A stretch of DNA of 32,851 bases from JAABSX01 sp964480455 (GTDB taxonomy: Bacteria; Bacteroidota; Bacteroidia; Cytophagales; Microscillaceae): contig CAYZQI010000038.1 in the NCBI GenBank assembly GCA_964480455.1, forward strand, positions 1 to 32,851, in the 5' to 3' direction. The translations under genes were made by a program, and so were the position numbers. Below are positions 31,721 through 32,851 of this stretch, piece after piece (positions within the stretch are counted from its first letter, which is position 1; each line of letters starts with the position of its first letter). The notes beneath the pieces are model-generated. The model was not told where the DNA came from and did no database searches. It saw only the letters and a program-made list of their open reading frames with translations.

Positions 31721-31824
31721 AATTTCTCTCCCTCACAGACTCGTGCTATCTCCCCCTCTCCAAAATACCAAAAAGAGTTCTGACGCTCCTCCGAAAGTTT
31801 ATTGATGAATAGTTGTGTTTTCAT
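31717..31824 (-). CDS. 35-residue protein coupled to the acidic gene downstream
   Basis: From ATG 31822-31824 the frame reads MKTQLFINKLSEERQNSFWY and FGEGEIARVCEGEKL, then TGA, whose bases overlap the ATG of the next gene. The overlap, the balanced composition and the shared GEGEIAR/AEGEIRV stretches at the end of this frame and the start of the next suggest a real gene, or a 5' part of one frameshifted gene. It is too short to assign. Confidence 0.45.
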   Translation of the reverse strand: MKTQLFINKLSEERQNSFWYFGEGEIARVCEGEKL

Positions 31825-32015
31825 GGTGAAGGGTTTGTTTTTTTTGATAAAGTTAATAATAAATAGACAAAATTTTGAGTGCTTTTTTGTTGATTGAGAG
31901 AGAACAAGGCATCTTAAAGCACATTGTAATAAATCTATTTATTTTCAATCAACAGGTATTAGGGCTTTTCGTTGGATGTATTATTTGACTTTTACTACCA
32001 ATTTATACAAATTTT

Positions 32016-32636
32016 ATGGAACAGAACGCAATAATGAAATTGCTGGATTATGCCTATAATACAGCCGTCAATGGCTTGCCAGGCTTTGATGATGCAAAAT
32101 CTATGGCTGAAGATTACCTAAAAAAGGACGGTGATTTGAACAGCCAAGTAAATAGCTTAATTTATTGGCAAACGGTAAAAGCTGGGACATCTGGCTTTCT
32201 TTCAGGCTTAGGAGGTATTATTGTACTTCCCGTTGCTATCCCAGCCAATATTGCTAGTGTGATGCTGCTACAGGTACGTATGATTGCAGCTATTGCATAT
32301 ATGGGTGGACACGATATACAGGACGATCAAACCAAAACAATGGTTTATGCTTGTTTGGCTGGGAATGCCGTAAAAGACATTCTCAAAAATACAGGTATCC
32401 AAGTAGGTAAAAAAGTGGGTGTTCAGGCAATTAAGAATATACCAAGTAAGGTATTAATAGCCATTAACCAAAAAGTAGGTTTTCGCCTTGTTACTAAGTT
32501 TGGTGAGAAAGGTATCGTAAATCTTGTTAAACTTGTACCTCTGTTAGGTGGTATTATTGGGGGCAGCGTAGATGTAGCCAGTACAAGTATTGTTGGAAAT
32601 ACAGCTAAGAAAATGTTTATTGACAACAACATATAA
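32016..32636 (+). CDS. EcsC-family protein
   Basis: The 206-residue protein has the EcsC layout: an N-terminal helical part with YAYNTAVNGLPGFDDAKSMA, then glycine-rich hydrophobic helices (GFLSGLGGIIVLPVAIPANI, MLLQVRMIAAIAYMGGHDIQ) and a C-terminal GGIIGGSVDVASTSIVGNTA. The name comes from the third gene of the B. subtilis ecs ABC-transporter locus, but distant members stand alone and their role is unknown. It is monocistronic and followed by a strong terminator. Confidence 0.88.
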   Translation: MEQNAIMKLLDYAYNTAVNGLPGFDDAKSMAEDYLKKDGDLNSQVNSLIYWQTVKAGTSGFLSGLGGIIVLPVAIPANIASVMLLQVRMIAAIAYMGGHDIQDDQTKTMVYACLAGNAVKDILKNTGIQVGKKVGVQAIKNIPSKVLIAINQKVGFRLVTKFGEKGIVNLVKLVPLLGGIIGGSVDVASTSIVGNTAKKMFIDNNI

Positions 32637-32652
32637 GCAAAAAATATTATTC

Positions 32653-32689
32653 AAAAAGCCTTCTGATATTGCTAATCAGAAGGCTTTTT
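32653..32689 (+). terminator. Rho-independent terminator after the EcsC-family gene
   Basis: Perfect 15-bp arms, AAAAAGCCTTCTGAT (32653-32667) and its complement ATCAGAAGGCTTTTT (32675-32689), flank a 7-nt loop and end in a T-run. A-runs on the 5' side make it work in both directions. Confidence 0.93.
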
Positions 32690-32851
32690 ATTTTTCTGCT
32701 TTACTCTATGATGAGGTAGTAGAGTAACAGATATATTACAAATATACCTTATCTCTCATAGGGCGCAAAAGCGATTTATTACCATTTTGATTTGTCCGGT
32801 AGTCCCTGATTAAAGTGTGTATGGTTTCAAACTGTTTAAAAAGTTAGCGGG

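Noticed and set aside
32736..32843. - strand open stretch ending RPMRDKVYL at the right edge
   Set aside because: It is protein-like, but it has no start except an internal ATG eight codons before the stop and is closed upstream by a TAA near the window edge. Nothing else in 32690-32851 can be supported.

Overview
The window looks like a piece of a Bacteroidota genome, most likely a Cytophagales-type gliding or aquatic bacterium. The composition is AT-rich, Shine-Dalgarno sequences are scarce, and several promoters match the Bacteroidota consensus TTG-N19/20-TAnnTTTG (12632-12662 and 14737-14766). The gene families also fit: a DUF6913-type gene overlapping dapA, a propeller/Y_Y_Y sensor, W/N-rich lipoproteins, and secreted LysM and LRR proteins. 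No genus can be named from the sequence alone. Two runs of exactly 100 N (27300-27399 and 29735-29834) sit inside tandem repeats and are assembly gaps of arbitrary length.

Left third (about 180-12470), an accessory or defence-like island on the + strand. It opens with a PIN toxin-antitoxin pair and an orphan DUF2281-type antitoxin followed by a nine-codon stub of a lost PIN toxin. Next come an HNH nuclease, overlapped by a protein fusing a methyltransferase-like domain, a HIT domain and a DUF559/Vsr-like nuclease, and then a membrane-anchored KAP P-loop NTPase whose frame is broken by two TGA codons. A three-gene signalling operon follows: a protein with two GHKL ATPase modules (Hsp90/MutL-like plus histidine kinase), a receiver protein with an unknown C-terminal domain, and an unknown partner. 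The island ends with two more PIN toxin-antitoxin pairs, the second with a frameshifted toxin. A 37-bp repeat that looks like a promoter lies before the signalling operon and again before the last toxin-antitoxin pair, and a diverged 72-bp direct repeat brackets the last two pairs. The island therefore looks assembled and reshuffled by recombination.

Middle (12630-23000), mostly housekeeping genes: an M16 protease, an O-methyltransferase and a LysM protein built on a lytic-transglycosylase fold without its glutamate, all on +. On the - strand lie a beta carbonic anhydrase with a duplicated 3' end, a patatin-like lipase, dapA with an overlapping DUF6913-type gene, a DsbA-like thioredoxin-fold protein, a DUF350-like membrane protein and a RavA/MoxR ATPase. 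A 117-bp MITE-like element with inverted repeats and an 11-bp direct repeat lies between the last two.

Right third (23100-32690), mainly envelope genes: a periplasmic propeller sensor that ends in membrane helices without a kinase, a W/N-rich lipoprotein with an octapeptide repeat, a small PspB-like membrane protein, a secreted esterase next to an SGNH hydrolase, an LRR/beta-barrel protein, two tiny coupled genes and an EcsC-family protein. Strong terminators close the lipoprotein gene and the EcsC gene.

The strongest candidates for an undescribed system are the signalling operon (6872-10909) and the HNH plus methyltransferase-HIT-DUF559 pair (1167-3979). A defence role is inferred from domain content and neighbourhood; nothing here proves it.
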